In this document: positions 25,362-34,582 of the stretch, one piece after another
How the letters are laid out: each line of letters starts with the position of its first letter
How positions within the stretch are numbered: position 1 is the first letter of the stretch
NCBI GenBank assembly: GCA_023411795.1
Contig: JAEYOK010000010.1
Location: 128,892-192,891, forward strand
Origin: Bacillota bacterium
Lineage (GTDB): Bacteria > Bacillota > Clostridia > DSM-8532
DNA length: 64,000 nucleotides
Direction: 5' to 3'
Program-made: the position numbers and the translations under genes
Notes under the pieces: generated by a model
The model's input: only the letters and a program-made list of their open reading frames with translations
What the model was told of the DNA's origin: nothing
Databases searched by the model: none

Positions 25362-26543
25362 ATGTCTGTATCAAGTATACCAGGGCCAATAAAGCAATTA
25401 CTATGGGTTCGATCTGGTGGGCGATGCGAATTTGAAGGATGCAATGAACCACTTTGGCACGATATCATCACCAAAAAGAACTACAATGCAGCATATATAG
25501 CCCATATAATTGCCGATCAACCTGGTGGCCCTCGTGGTGACACAGTCCTTTCGCTTAAAAAATGTAAAGATGTTGACAATCTGATGCTCCTCTGTGACAG
25601 GCATCATACGCTGATTGATACCACAGAAAATATAGCAGATTATTCAGTTGATAGACTTACAGCGATGAAAAAAGTCCATGAGGACAGAATAGCCCTATTG
25701 ACTTCACTTCGTGACAAAACAACTTCGCACGTTATAACTTACTTCCCCAAAACAGGGGCTCATTCTTTGAATATACATCCAGATGCCGCCAATGGGACAA
25801 TACTCCCAGAATTCTTACCTGCAGATAAGATGCCTATTGAACTACATACACTAAACAGTGCATTTGGAGACCACGAGAACCAATTTTGGAATATCGAACG
25901 TGAACAGCTGAAAAGAAAATATTCTGATTGTGTGAAGAGACATATTACAAGTGGACACATTAGGCACCTATCAGTCTTTGCGTTGGCTCCCCAACCGCTC
26001 TTAATAGAACTTGGGGCTTTGATTTCGGATATTCAGCCTGCCGTTGTCTATCAAAAGCATCGGGAGCCTGACACCTGGAGATGGACAGAAGGGCCTGATA
26101 ATTTTTCATACAGAGTCATCGAACCCGAACGCCAGCAAACCAACCTTGCCCTAAATATTTCATTAAGTGGTACTATCACAAATGATAGAATTTTCAGTGT
26201 ACTCGGAGACGATACCTCTATCTGGACACTCACAATTGACAATCCGAATAATGACTTTGTCAAGAGTCAAGAACAAGTGAGCCAATTCCGAGAAATAATG
26301 CGTTCTCTCTTCAATAGAATTAAAGAGGTACACGGTCAGAATGCAACATTGCATGTATTCCCTGCTTGCCCAGCCTCTTTGGCTGTGGAACTGGGCAGGG
26401 TATGGATGTCCAAAGCGGACCTATCCATGTCTCTGTTTGACCAAAGCAAAACCCACGACCGATTCATACATGCTTTTGATATTAATTCATCGATAGAGAA
26501 TCTTGATTCAAATAACCCTGTCTATTCTGCCCTAATAGGATGA
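25362..26543 (+). CDS. cap5: Cap5: HNH nuclease-SAVED effector of CBASS
   Basis: 393 residues. AAAGGAGG lies 8 nt before the ATG at 25362; an ATG 6 nt earlier is too close to it. The N-terminal HNH domain has C22/C27, IAHII (H48) and NLMLLCDRHH (N73, C78, H82). The rest, about 150-393, is a SAVED domain that binds the cyclic nucleotide and triggers oligomerisation and DNA cutting. Such cleavage kills the infected cell. Domain order and length are as in known Cap5 proteins. Confidence 0.93.
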   Translation: MSVSSIPGPIKQLLWVRSGGRCEFEGCNEPLWHDIITKKNYNAAYIAHIIADQPGGPRGDTVLSLKKCKDVDNLMLLCDRHHTLIDTTENIADYSVDRLTAMKKVHEDRIALLTSLRDKTTSHVITYFPKTGAHSLNIHPDAANGTILPEFLPADKMPIELHTLNSAFGDHENQFWNIEREQLKRKYSDCVKRHITSGHIRHLSVFALAPQPLLIELGALISDIQPAVVYQKHREPDTWRWTEGPDNFSYRVIEPERQQTNLALNISLSGTITNDRIFSVLGDDTSIWTLTIDNPNNDFVKSQEQVSQFREIMRSLFNRIKEVHGQNATLHVFPACPASLAVELGRVWMSKADLSMSLFDQSKTHDRFIHAFDINSSIENLDSNNPVYSALIG

Positions 26544-26586
26544 TAAAGCATATATCTTCATCGTTCCAATTATGGGTGGATGCAGC

Positions 26587-26630
26587 AAACTCCCGCATTT
26601 CCTATATAATAATAAGATTTTCGGGAGTTT
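26587..26630 (+). terminator. Inverted repeat after cap5, possible terminator
   Basis: AAACTCCCG (26587-26595) and CGGGAGTTT (26622-26630) form a 9-bp stem with a 26-nt AT-rich loop, 43 bp after the cap5 stop. The T-run after it is short, so termination is likely but not certain. Confidence 0.5.
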
Positions 26631-26653
26631 CTACTATGCTGGGATAAAGATAT

Positions 26654-26721
26654 GGCTTAAGCATACAATTTTGCATACCGTGATTGAGCATATGGCTACA
26701 GTTATGCTTAAGCATATGCTT
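26654..26721. repeat. Cluster of overlapping palindromes around GCTTAAGCATA
   Basis: ATGCTTAAGCAT (26704-26715) and AAGCATATGCTT (26710-26721) are perfect 12-bp palindromes that share 6 bp. GGCTTAAGCATA (26654-26665) and GAGCATATGGCT (26686-26697) are partial copies. The pattern suits a protein-binding or recombination site. No function is assigned. Confidence 0.5.
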
Positions 26722-27158
26722 CGGTTATTTCAACCTGACAGAGTCCGAACCAAGGCCACCAAAGCTCTCATCCTTCCAGACCGTCACATGGGGGTTTTTC
26801 TTATCATCTCGGTACTACAGAAGAACTTTATTTTCCCTATGGAAGAACCGTTTTTACTGCTTTTTTCTCACCCTTAACCCTTCCCCCTTTTTTCTGCCCC
26901 CTAACTATATTCCCACCCACCAAAGTCTTTCCCTACCCCTTGCTCCAAACCCCTGATTCTCCTTGATCCTGCTTTTCCGTCCAAATACACTTCATCTATA
27001 AACTCGCCAAAATCTTCTTTTTTCTTTTTCCCATCCGTACTGAAACAGTTCTACCATCGGTTTTTGGATCAAGTCGGGCGGCTTCCTTACCCCTAAACCC
27101 TTGTTACATAAGCCTTCTGGCATGTCCTAAAACAGTCCTTCCCTCGGCAGATACAAAA
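26722..27158. other. Gene-free, pyrimidine-rich stretch between CBASS and glmS
   Basis: No credible gene. From about 26850 to 27060 the plus strand is strongly C/T-rich, with runs such as CCCTTAACCCTTCCCCC, unlike the AT-rich spacers elsewhere. Small open frames here lack ribosome sites and homology-like features. It may be remnant foreign DNA at the edge of the defence island. Confidence 0.4.
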
Positions 27159-27206
27159 AAGGGACGGAAGAACTTTGGCTGGTTGGCCTTGGTCCTCTCG
27201 TCCCTT
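27159..27206 (-). terminator. Terminator-like hairpin downstream of glmS
   Basis: AAGGGACG (27159-27166) and CGTCCCTT (27199-27206) pair. On the minus strand a run of six T follows, so it could end glmS transcription about 120 bp after the stop. It contains the GGGACGG core also found in the intergenic repeats described elsewhere. Confidence 0.55.
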
Positions 27207-27328
27207 ATCTTTACTGGATTTCAAGCTATTTTTCTTTCCGTTTTCTTATTCCCTGGCGTGGAAGGGGTTTGGGGTCAGGGAAAAGGTTGGGGGGCTTAAA
27301 ATATTAATATAACACCACAGCTTATACA

Positions 27329-29155
27329 CTATTCCACCGTAACGCTCTTGGCCAGGTTTCTGGGTTTATCCACATCGTTACCCTTCATTACTGACACATA
27401 GTAGGCAAAAAGTTGGAGAGGGGTTACTGCAACAGCAGGAGCAAACAATGGGTTCATATCAGGGATTGAAATGACCGCGTCTGCTACCATCTTTGTTTCT
27501 TCCTCATTCTTCTTTGATGTAATAGCCAAAACCACAGCACCTCTTGCCTTAACCTCTCTAATATTACTTATCATCTTATCAAATAAGTAATCCTGAGTAA
27601 GTGGGCAAATAACAAGCGTTCCTTCTTCTATAAGCGCAATGGTACCATGCTTGAGTTCTCCCCCTGCGTATGCCTCTGAATGTATATAGGATATCTCTTT
27701 TAACTTCAGTGAACCTTCCATTGAAAGGGCGTAGTCCATGTTTCTGCCTATAAAAAACACACTTCTGGCATTGAAATGCTGATAGGCAAACTTCTGAATA
27801 GTCTCTCTTTCATTAAGTACTGCTTCCACCTGCTGGGGTAATTGCTGGAGTTGTAATAATAGGTCTTGATAGGCTGCTTTATCCAACTCACCCTTTGCAT
27901 CGGCAAGATATAGAGCCAGAAGAAAAACAGCCGAAAGCTGTGTGTTATAAGCCTTGGTTGAAGCGACAGCTATTTCCGGCCCTGCCCAGGTATAAATAAC
28001 ATCATCAGCTTCACGGGCGATGGAACTACCTGCAACATTTACAATTCCAAGTGTTACAGATCCTTTTTTCTTAGCTTCCCTCATTGCCATAAGTGTATCA
28101 AGGGTTTCACCCGATTGACTTATAACGATGGTAATCTGTTTATCATTTACCATTGGGTCACGATAACGGAATTCGGATGCAACTTCGACTTCAACAGGAA
28201 TATGAGCCAGTTTCTCTATTGCATATTTTCCGATAACTCCGGCGTGATATGCCGTTCCGCATGCAACAATATTGATTTTCTCACATTTCTTTATTGTTTC
28301 ATTAGTAATATTGAACTTGTCAAATACTATCTTATTATCTTGAATTCTTGGGCTCAATGTGGCTTTAATTACTGCTGGCTCTTCACACATTTCTTTCATC
28401 ATGAAGTGCTCATAGCCGCCTTTTTCAGCCGAGGATACGTCCCAATCCACATGAAATATTTCTCTGTTGACCTTTTCTCCCAAGAGATTATAGATTTCTG
28501 CTTTATCTGCTGTTATGCTTACAATTTCTTTATCTTCAAGAATATAGATATCACGGGTATATTCCAAAATAGCAGGAATATCTGATGCGATAAAGTTTTC
28601 ATTTTTACCGATACCAACTATTAGCGGGCTGTCCTTTCTTGCAGCTATAAATCTATCCGGATAATCGGTACAGATTACTCCAAGGGCATATGCACCCTCA
28701 ACATCATTCAATGTATTCATTACAGCCTTAAGTAAATCTCCTTTGTAGTTATACTCAATTAAATGAGCAATAACTTCTGTATCTGTTTCAGATTGGAATT
28801 TGTAACCTTTGCCCTTGAGAAAATCCTTGAGCTTAATATAGTTCTCAATAATTCCGTTATGTACGACAGCTATTTTCCCATTATTGCTGATATGAGGATG
28901 TGAATTTACATCATTGGGTTCGCCATGAGTAGCCCATCTGGTATGACCTATACCAACCAATCCGCTTAAATCCGTTGATTTAAGCTTTTCCTCCAGGGCT
29001 GCCAGACGTCCTTTTGTTTTAATCACCGATAATTTTTCGTCTTTCAGTATAGCTATTCCTGCTGAATCATATCCTCTGTATTCTAACTTTTTAAGTCCAT
29101 TCATCAAAACAGAGGTGACGTCTTTATTTCCTATATAACCAACAATTCCACACAT
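27329..29155 (-). CDS. glmS: Glutamine-fructose-6-phosphate aminotransferase
   Basis: 608 residues, full length. It makes glucosamine-6-phosphate from fructose-6-phosphate and glutamine, the first step toward UDP-GlcNAc and cell wall. MCGIVGY puts the nucleophile cysteine next to the start. HTRWATHG and the GNVA-type loop belong to the glutaminase half. SQSGETLDT and the C-terminal KSVTVE belong to the two SIS sugar-isomerase domains. Preceded by AAAGGAG and by the glmS ribozyme, so it is controlled by its own product. Confidence 0.98.
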   Translation of the reverse strand: MCGIVGYIGNKDVTSVLMNGLKKLEYRGYDSAGIAILKDEKLSVIKTKGRLAALEEKLKSTDLSGLVGIGHTRWATHGEPNDVNSHPHISNNGKIAVVHNGIIENYIKLKDFLKGKGYKFQSETDTEVIAHLIEYNYKGDLLKAVMNTLNDVEGAYALGVICTDYPDRFIAARKDSPLIVGIGKNENFIASDIPAILEYTRDIYILEDKEIVSITADKAEIYNLLGEKVNREIFHVDWDVSSAEKGGYEHFMMKEMCEEPAVIKATLSPRIQDNKIVFDKFNITNETIKKCEKINIVACGTAYHAGVIGKYAIEKLAHIPVEVEVASEFRYRDPMVNDKQITIVISQSGETLDTLMAMREAKKKGSVTLGIVNVAGSSIAREADDVIYTWAGPEIAVASTKAYNTQLSAVFLLALYLADAKGELDKAAYQDLLLQLQQLPQQVEAVLNERETIQKFAYQHFNARSVFFIGRNMDYALSMEGSLKLKEISYIHSEAYAGGELKHGTIALIEEGTLVICPLTQDYLFDKMISNIREVKARGAVVLAITSKKNEEETKMVADAVISIPDMNPLFAPAVAVTPLQLFAYYVSVMKGNDVDKPRNLAKSVTVE

Positions 29156-29309
29156 AATAAATAATACTCCTTTAAATTATTTTAAGGTAGAGATTTCAAG
29201 ACCACGAAAGTACAAATGTAAGGCTTTGGTACTCTTTTGGTCAACATACATAGCCACTCGTTATTAGAGCAGCCAAAATTATTAATCTTCAATTAATTGT
29301 GTTTTGAAT

Positions 29310-29470
29310 TTTTAGAAATGCATAAGTCCACTTAACACTTTCTGTCTTTGTCGTCTCCGACACTCTTTGTTGGTGTTTTTACGATGGTGGGACACCGGAG
29401 GGTTTCCGCCGAATACTTCGATAACCTCCCTCTCCTCGTCAACTAAGAATAATCCTAGTCCTGGCGCTTT
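29310..29470 (-). ncRNA. glmS self-cleaving ribozyme (riboswitch)
   Basis: Read on the minus strand, the leader has AAAGCGCCAG at its 5' end (cleavage expected between 29468 and 29467). GACGAGGAGAGGGAGG, then TTATCGAAGTATTCGGCGGA and CCCTCCGG follow, which is the double-pseudoknot core of the glmS ribozyme. Glucosamine-6-phosphate acts as cofactor for self-cleavage, and the cut mRNA is degraded. The 3' boundary is approximate. The roughly 150 nt between it and the glmS ATG holds no other element I can name. Confidence 0.95.
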
Positions 29471-29532
29471 TTCATTCTGTCTTTAAAATAATGCTCCTTC
29501 CCGACAGATACTTTGCATTCCATATATATTAT

Positions 29533-29561
29533 ATTCTACATTGTTATTCTATGTTTCGCAA
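29533..29561 (-). promoter_or_regulatory. Candidate glmS promoter
   Basis: TTGCGA (29556-29561) and TAGAAT (29533-29538) are 17 bp apart on the minus strand, about 60 bp before the ribozyme cleavage site. This gives a short 5' piece ahead of the cut, as usual for this ribozyme. Confidence 0.6.
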
Positions 29562-29600
29562 TATTGAATTCCATATTTTGTATTACACAAACAATTCTTA

Positions 29601-30950
29601 CTAGCCTAAGCGTTCCTCGATAAGCTGTACCAATTCAATTGCTTTATTTGTAATATATTCTTGCTCTCTTCCTTCGATCATTACTCTTACCAGGGGTTCT
29701 GTACCTGAAGGTCTTATTAAAACACGACCTTCGCCGTGGAAAGTCTGTTCTAGTTCAGAACATTTTTGAGCAATTACCGGATCATCAAGATAGTTATACT
29801 TCTTACTATTACATACTTTTGCGTTTTTCAGAACCTGAGGGAATATAGTCATAACACTTGCAAGCTCCGAAAGCTTTTTACCCGATTCCTTCATAATAGC
29901 TAAGAGCTGTAGCGCTGTTACCAGTCCGTCTCCTGTGGTATTGAAATCACGAAGAATAATATGCCCCGATTGCTCTCCGCCAATAATAAAATCACCCTCA
30001 AGCATTTTTTCCAGAACATAGCGGTCGCCGACAGTTGTCTTAACTAAATTGATTTCATTTTCTTTTGCCATTATATCAAATCCTAGATTGCTCATAACTG
30101 TCGCTACAATGGTATTATTCTTAAGAAGGTTCTTGCTCTTAAGGTGTAGTCCAATGATAGCCATAACCTTATCTCCATCGACGAACTCACCATTTTCATC
30201 TACAAAAAGAACCCTATCCGCATCACCATCAAATGCTACTCCTACATCACACCCATTATTCCGTGTATAGTTTTTCAGCATATTGAGATGAGTTGAACCG
30301 CAATCCTTGTTTATATTAAGTCCATCAGGATCGTTACTGATAACCAAAAGCTCGGCACCAAGCTTACGAACCGCTGCCGGGGAAGTAATATACGATGCAC
30401 CGTTTGCACAATCCATTGCTATTTTTAGACCCTTAAGATCACCTTTTATTGTACCGGTGGCAAAGTCAACATAGTCATCTACAGCCGTAACCAGGTCAGA
30501 AGTAACGCCTACATCCGCACCCTGTGGGCTCGGTACTTGCTCCGCATTATTTAGAATGATTGCTTCTATCCTGTCTTCCATTGCATCTGACAGTTTAAAA
30601 CCCTCGGAGTTGAAAAACTTGATACCGTTGAATTCTGACGGATTGTGTGAAGCTGAAATCACTACACCTGCATCAAACTTATGTTCTCTGACCAGATGGG
30701 CTATAGCCGGGGTGGGAATAAAGCCGGCCAGAACAGCGTCTGCCCCTGCCGAACATATACCGGCAATAAGAGCTTTTTCCAACATGTCACTTGACCTTCT
30801 TGTATCTTTTCCAACCAGAATCCTGGGTTTATGATGTGCTTCACTCGCCAGTACATATGCACCGGTTCTACCTAACTGAAAGGCTAATTCGCCTGTAAGC
30901 TCTGTGTTAGCAACGCCTCTAACCCCATCTGTTCCGAAAAGTCTTCCCAT
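29601..30950 (-). CDS. glmM: Phosphoglucosamine mutase
   Basis: 449 residues. It converts glucosamine-6-phosphate to glucosamine-1-phosphate, the step after GlmS. Seen: GTDGVRG near the start, the phosphoserine loop SASHNP, the Mg-binding DGDADR, and RPSGTEPLVRVM at the C-terminal phosphate-binding domain. All are typical of GlmM rather than other phosphohexomutases. It sits just upstream of glmS, whose separate promoter lies in between. Confidence 0.98.
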   Translation of the reverse strand: MGRLFGTDGVRGVANTELTGELAFQLGRTGAYVLASEAHHKPRILVGKDTRRSSDMLEKALIAGICSAGADAVLAGFIPTPAIAHLVREHKFDAGVVISASHNPSEFNGIKFFNSEGFKLSDAMEDRIEAIILNNAEQVPSPQGADVGVTSDLVTAVDDYVDFATGTIKGDLKGLKIAMDCANGASYITSPAAVRKLGAELLVISNDPDGLNINKDCGSTHLNMLKNYTRNNGCDVGVAFDGDADRVLFVDENGEFVDGDKVMAIIGLHLKSKNLLKNNTIVATVMSNLGFDIMAKENEINLVKTTVGDRYVLEKMLEGDFIIGGEQSGHIILRDFNTTGDGLVTALQLLAIMKESGKKLSELASVMTIFPQVLKNAKVCNSKKYNYLDDPVIAQKCSELEQTFHGEGRVLIRPSGTEPLVRVMIEGREQEYITNKAIELVQLIEERLG

Positions 30951-31061
30951 ATTTTAATCCTCCAAATAAGATTCTTCATTCTGATACGCTTTATGTGATA
31001 CTCTTAAAACAAGAAGCTATTTATTGTTTTACACAAAAAGAGCTCCCCATAGAGAGCCTAA

Positions 31062-31136
31062 TGGTGGGGAATGCCAGTTTCGAACTGGCGACTTCTACCG
31101 TGTGAAGATAGCACTCTCCCGCTGAGTTAATCCCCC
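31062..31136 (-). tRNA. tRNA-Val (anticodon CAC), CCA encoded
   Basis: 75 nt with encoded CCA. Acceptor GGGGGAT / ATTCCCC, D stem ACTC/GAGT, anticodon stem CTATC/GGTAG with loop TTCACAC (anticodon CAC, reading GUG), T arm GCCAG-TTCGAAA-CTGGC. All stems pair. It lies on the same strand between the end of the branched-chain operon and glmM. Confidence 0.97.
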
Positions 31137-31206
31137 AACACCATTATGTTATGATGATTTTATTTGTTTGTCAAGAAATTGCTCAAGCCAGCTCCGGCCG
31201 TTTTTA

Positions 31207-32889
31207 TCAATTATTGATTACATCCGATTCGCCAACTAAAACATCCTCTAAAGCTGCTCCCGGAGGTACCATCGGCCAAACCTTAAGGTCTTTATTTATC
31301 TCGCAATTGATTACCACAGGCTTATTTAAGCTTAAAGCTTTCCTTATTACATTTTCTGTATCCTCTTTTTTGGTCAGATTAAATCCATATGCACCGAAGG
31401 CCTCAGCCAATTTAACGAAATCTGTTGCTCTATCCAAAGTGGTCTGTGAAAACCGTTTATCGTAGAACATATTCTGCCACTGGCGTACCATACCGAGAGC
31501 ATGATTATTCATAATGACCACAACAATAGGAAGGTTATACTCTACTGCTGTGGCGAGCTCATTTAAATTCATTCTGAAGCTTCCGTCACCGGCGATATTG
31601 AAAACTCTTTTATCAGGACGGGCGATTTGTGCGCCCATTGAGGCCCCCAAGCCAAAGCCCATGGTGCCTAAACCGCCTGAGGTTATTAATGTGCGCGGCT
31701 TTGTAAACTTGTAATACTGGGCTGTCCAAATTTGATGTTGACCGACTTCGGTTGATAGAATGGCATCTCCTTCAGTAATCTCATATATTTTGTCAAGAAC
31801 ATACTGGGGAGTTAAGTCATTACTTTCTGTTACTAAGGGGTATCTAACTTTCAAATCATTGACAAAATCCAGCCAATGGCTCCTGTCCTTTGATTCAATT
31901 CCTTTATTGATAAGTTTTAAAACCGCCTTGACATCACCTATTATATGACACTCTGATTTTATGTTCTTATTTACCTCTGCCGCGTCAACATCAATATGAA
32001 GAATTTTTGCATTAGGTGCAAAACGTTCAAGCTTACTGATAACACGGTCACTGAAACGGGCTCCGATAGCAACAAGCAAATCACACTCTGTAACAGCCAT
32101 ATTAGAAGCTTTTGTACCATGCATACCTACCATACCGGTGTACAATTTATGGGTGGCCGGAAAAGCGCCCATTCCCATAAGGCTTAATGTAACAGGGGCA
32201 TGTAATTTTTCTACCAATTCAAATAGCTCATCACATGCATCAGATGTAGATACGCCTCCCCCTGCATAAATCAATGGTTTATTGCAGTTGTTTAATAAGC
32301 TTATGGCCTCATTAACGGCACTGTCACTGATATACTCGACAGATCTTTCAATAACTTCCGCTTCTTTTTTATTATATTCAGCCTTTTGTGCAGTAATATC
32401 CTTCGGAATATCTATGAGTACGGGGCCTGGTCTACCCTCTTTAGCAATTTTAAATGCTCTTCTTACTATATCCGCTAAGTCGTTAACATCCTTGACGATA
32501 AAGTTGTGCTTGGTAATAGGCATAGTAATGCCTGTAATATCTACCTCCTGAAAGCTATCCTTACCTAAGAGGTTAAGCGCAACATTACCTGTAATAGCAA
32601 CCATAGGGATTGAATCCATATATGCCGTAGCAATTCCCGTAACCAGATTAGTGGCTCCCGGGCCCGATGTGGCAAGACATACCCCTACCTTGCCGGAAGC
32701 TCTTGCATAGCCGTCGGCTGCATGAGCCGCTCCCTGTTCATGGGATGTCAATATATGCCGAATCTTATCCTGATACTTATATATAGCATCATATATGTTT
32801 AAAACAGCACCACCGGGAAAGCCAAATATAGTATCAACTTTCTGCTCCAGCAGGCACTCAACCAAAATCTCAGCACCTGTTAATTTCAA
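31207..32889 (-). CDS. ilvB: Acetolactate synthase, large subunit (second copy, last gene of the ilv-leu operon)
   Basis: 560 residues. A ThDP enzyme that joins two pyruvates (or pyruvate and 2-oxobutyrate) as the first step to valine, leucine and isoleucine. Seen: GFPGGAVLNIYD with the preceding glutamate pocket, SHEQGAAHAADGYAR, SGPGATNLVTG, and the ThDP motif GDGSFRMNLNEL...NN. It is closely similar to, but not the same as, the first-gene copy at 42509. No small subunit gene is next to it, so it may use the same IlvN or act as a separate isozyme. It follows ilvD by 1 bp. Confidence 0.96.
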   Translation of the reverse strand: MKLTGAEILVECLLEQKVDTIFGFPGGAVLNIYDAIYKYQDKIRHILTSHEQGAAHAADGYARASGKVGVCLATSGPGATNLVTGIATAYMDSIPMVAITGNVALNLLGKDSFQEVDITGITMPITKHNFIVKDVNDLADIVRRAFKIAKEGRPGPVLIDIPKDITAQKAEYNKKEAEVIERSVEYISDSAVNEAISLLNNCNKPLIYAGGGVSTSDACDELFELVEKLHAPVTLSLMGMGAFPATHKLYTGMVGMHGTKASNMAVTECDLLVAIGARFSDRVISKLERFAPNAKILHIDVDAAEVNKNIKSECHIIGDVKAVLKLINKGIESKDRSHWLDFVNDLKVRYPLVTESNDLTPQYVLDKIYEITEGDAILSTEVGQHQIWTAQYYKFTKPRTLITSGGLGTMGFGLGASMGAQIARPDKRVFNIAGDGSFRMNLNELATAVEYNLPIVVVIMNNHALGMVRQWQNMFYDKRFSQTTLDRATDFVKLAEAFGAYGFNLTKKEDTENVIRKALSLNKPVVINCEINKDLKVWPMVPPGAALEDVLVGESDVINN

Positions 32890-32890
32890 C

Positions 32891-34561
32891 TCAATTTCCT
32901 CCTAATTTAAGTACTGCACCTTCACTGGCCGATGTGACAAATTTAACATATCTGGCCAGATATCCCGTTCTAATCTTGGGAGGTGGACAAACCCATGTTT
33001 TTCTTCTTTCTTCAAGCTCTTGGTCAGAAACCTTTAATGTCAATGTACAGGCCTTCATATCTATAGATATAATATCTCCGTCATTAACAAAGGCTATGGT
33101 TCCCCCACCGGCTGCCTCAGGCGATACATGTCCTATACATGCTCCACGGGTAGCCCCGCTAAAGCGCCCGTCTGTAATAAGAGCTACATCAGCATCCAGG
33201 CCCATCCCTGCAAGAACAGAAGTAGGCATGAGCATTTCACGCATACCAGGTCCGCCCTTGGGGCCTTCATAGCGAATAACAACAACGTCTCCCTTGTTTA
33301 TCGCTCCGCCTAAAATAGCCTTTATTGCATCATCCTCTGAATCAAACACTTTGGCCGGCCCTTCATGAACAAGCATTTTTTCGGCAACGGCGCTTCTTTT
33401 TACAACGCTTCCGTTAGGGGCAAGATTACCCTTAAGAACAGCAATACCACCTGTTTTGGAATAAGGATTATCAATTGGTCTTATTACATTTGTATTATTA
33501 TTTACTGCATTCAAAATGTTCTGAGCTACAGTCTTCCCTGTAACTGTAATACATTCTTCTTTTATAAGACCGGCACTTGAAAGCTCCTTCATAACCGCAT
33601 AGACACCGCCGGCAGCGTATAAATCCTCGACAAAATGATTTCCTGCCGGAGCCAGCTTACATAGGTTAGGTGTTTTTTCACTTATATTGTTTGCCAAATC
33701 CAAATCGAAATGAACACCCGCTTCGTATGCTATTGCAGGTAGATGGAGCATGCTGTTTGTACTACAACCCAAAGCCATATCAACTGATAAAGCATTGTGG
33801 AGGGAATCGGAGGTTATGATATCTCTGGGCTTGATGTCCTTCTCAACAAGCTCCATGATTTTCATGCCCGATAATTTCGCCAAGCGCAGGCGTTCAGAAT
33901 AGACAGCAGGTATGGTGCCATTTCCGGGCAGAGCTATACCAATGGCCTCGGTAAGACAGTTCATGCTATTGGCAGTAAACATACCCGAACAAGATCCGCA
34001 GCTCGCACAGGTGTTATTTTCCATTGAGCAGAGATCACTTTCCTGCATTTTACCCGCCTGAACGGCACCGACAGCTTCAAACATATCAGTAAGGCTTACT
34101 CCTTTTCCTTGGGCTCTTCCTGCCAGCATCGGGCCTCCGCTTATTACTATGGTAGGAATATTGAGGCGGGCTGCTCCCATAAGCATACCGGGAACAATTT
34201 TATCGCAATTGGGTATCAATACTAACCCATCAAAGCCCTGAGCCAATGCCATTGATTCAAGACTATCGGCAATAAGCTCACGTGATGGTAGAGAATAATG
34301 CATACCGATGTGACCCATGGCTATACCATCACAAACTCCTATTGAAGGAAATTCCATTGGTGTGCCACCGGCCATTCGAACACCTGCTTTAGCGGCTTCG
34401 GCAACCTTATCTAAATGCATATGTCCTGGTACTACCTCGCTTTTTGCATTGACAATACCAATCAAAGGGCGCTTTATTTCTTCATCAGTTAACCCCAGCG
34501 CTTTAAACAGTGATCTATGTGGTGCCCTTTCCAAGCCTTTTTTTACAGCATCGCTACGCAT
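32891..34561 (-). CDS. ilvD: Dihydroxy-acid dehydratase
   Basis: 556 residues. It removes water from dihydroxy-acids to give the keto acids of valine and isoleucine, and needs an Fe-S cluster. Seen: PNCDKIVPGM, SCGSCSGMFTANSMNCL with cluster cysteines, and the late GRFSGATRG and GHVSPEA motifs. Full length. It lies between leuB and the second ilvB in one operon. Confidence 0.98.
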   Translation of the reverse strand: MRSDAVKKGLERAPHRSLFKALGLTDEEIKRPLIGIVNAKSEVVPGHMHLDKVAEAAKAGVRMAGGTPMEFPSIGVCDGIAMGHIGMHYSLPSRELIADSLESMALAQGFDGLVLIPNCDKIVPGMLMGAARLNIPTIVISGGPMLAGRAQGKGVSLTDMFEAVGAVQAGKMQESDLCSMENNTCASCGSCSGMFTANSMNCLTEAIGIALPGNGTIPAVYSERLRLAKLSGMKIMELVEKDIKPRDIITSDSLHNALSVDMALGCSTNSMLHLPAIAYEAGVHFDLDLANNISEKTPNLCKLAPAGNHFVEDLYAAGGVYAVMKELSSAGLIKEECITVTGKTVAQNILNAVNNNTNVIRPIDNPYSKTGGIAVLKGNLAPNGSVVKRSAVAEKMLVHEGPAKVFDSEDDAIKAILGGAINKGDVVVIRYEGPKGGPGMREMLMPTSVLAGMGLDADVALITDGRFSGATRGACIGHVSPEAAGGGTIAFVNDGDIISIDMKACTLTLKVSDQELEERRKTWVCPPPKIRTGYLARYVKFVTSASEGAVLKLGGN

Positions 34562-34582
34562 ATATTCACGCCTTTCTAAAAC

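Noticed and set aside
3088..26543. Prophage or integrative element
   Set aside because: No integrase, capsid, terminase, conjugation or replication genes are seen; only defence genes and a possible boundary scar.
26572..26956. Two small plus-strand frames after cap5
   Set aside because: No ribosome sites, low-complexity Pro/Leu/Phe-rich products, and they lie across hairpins and palindromes.
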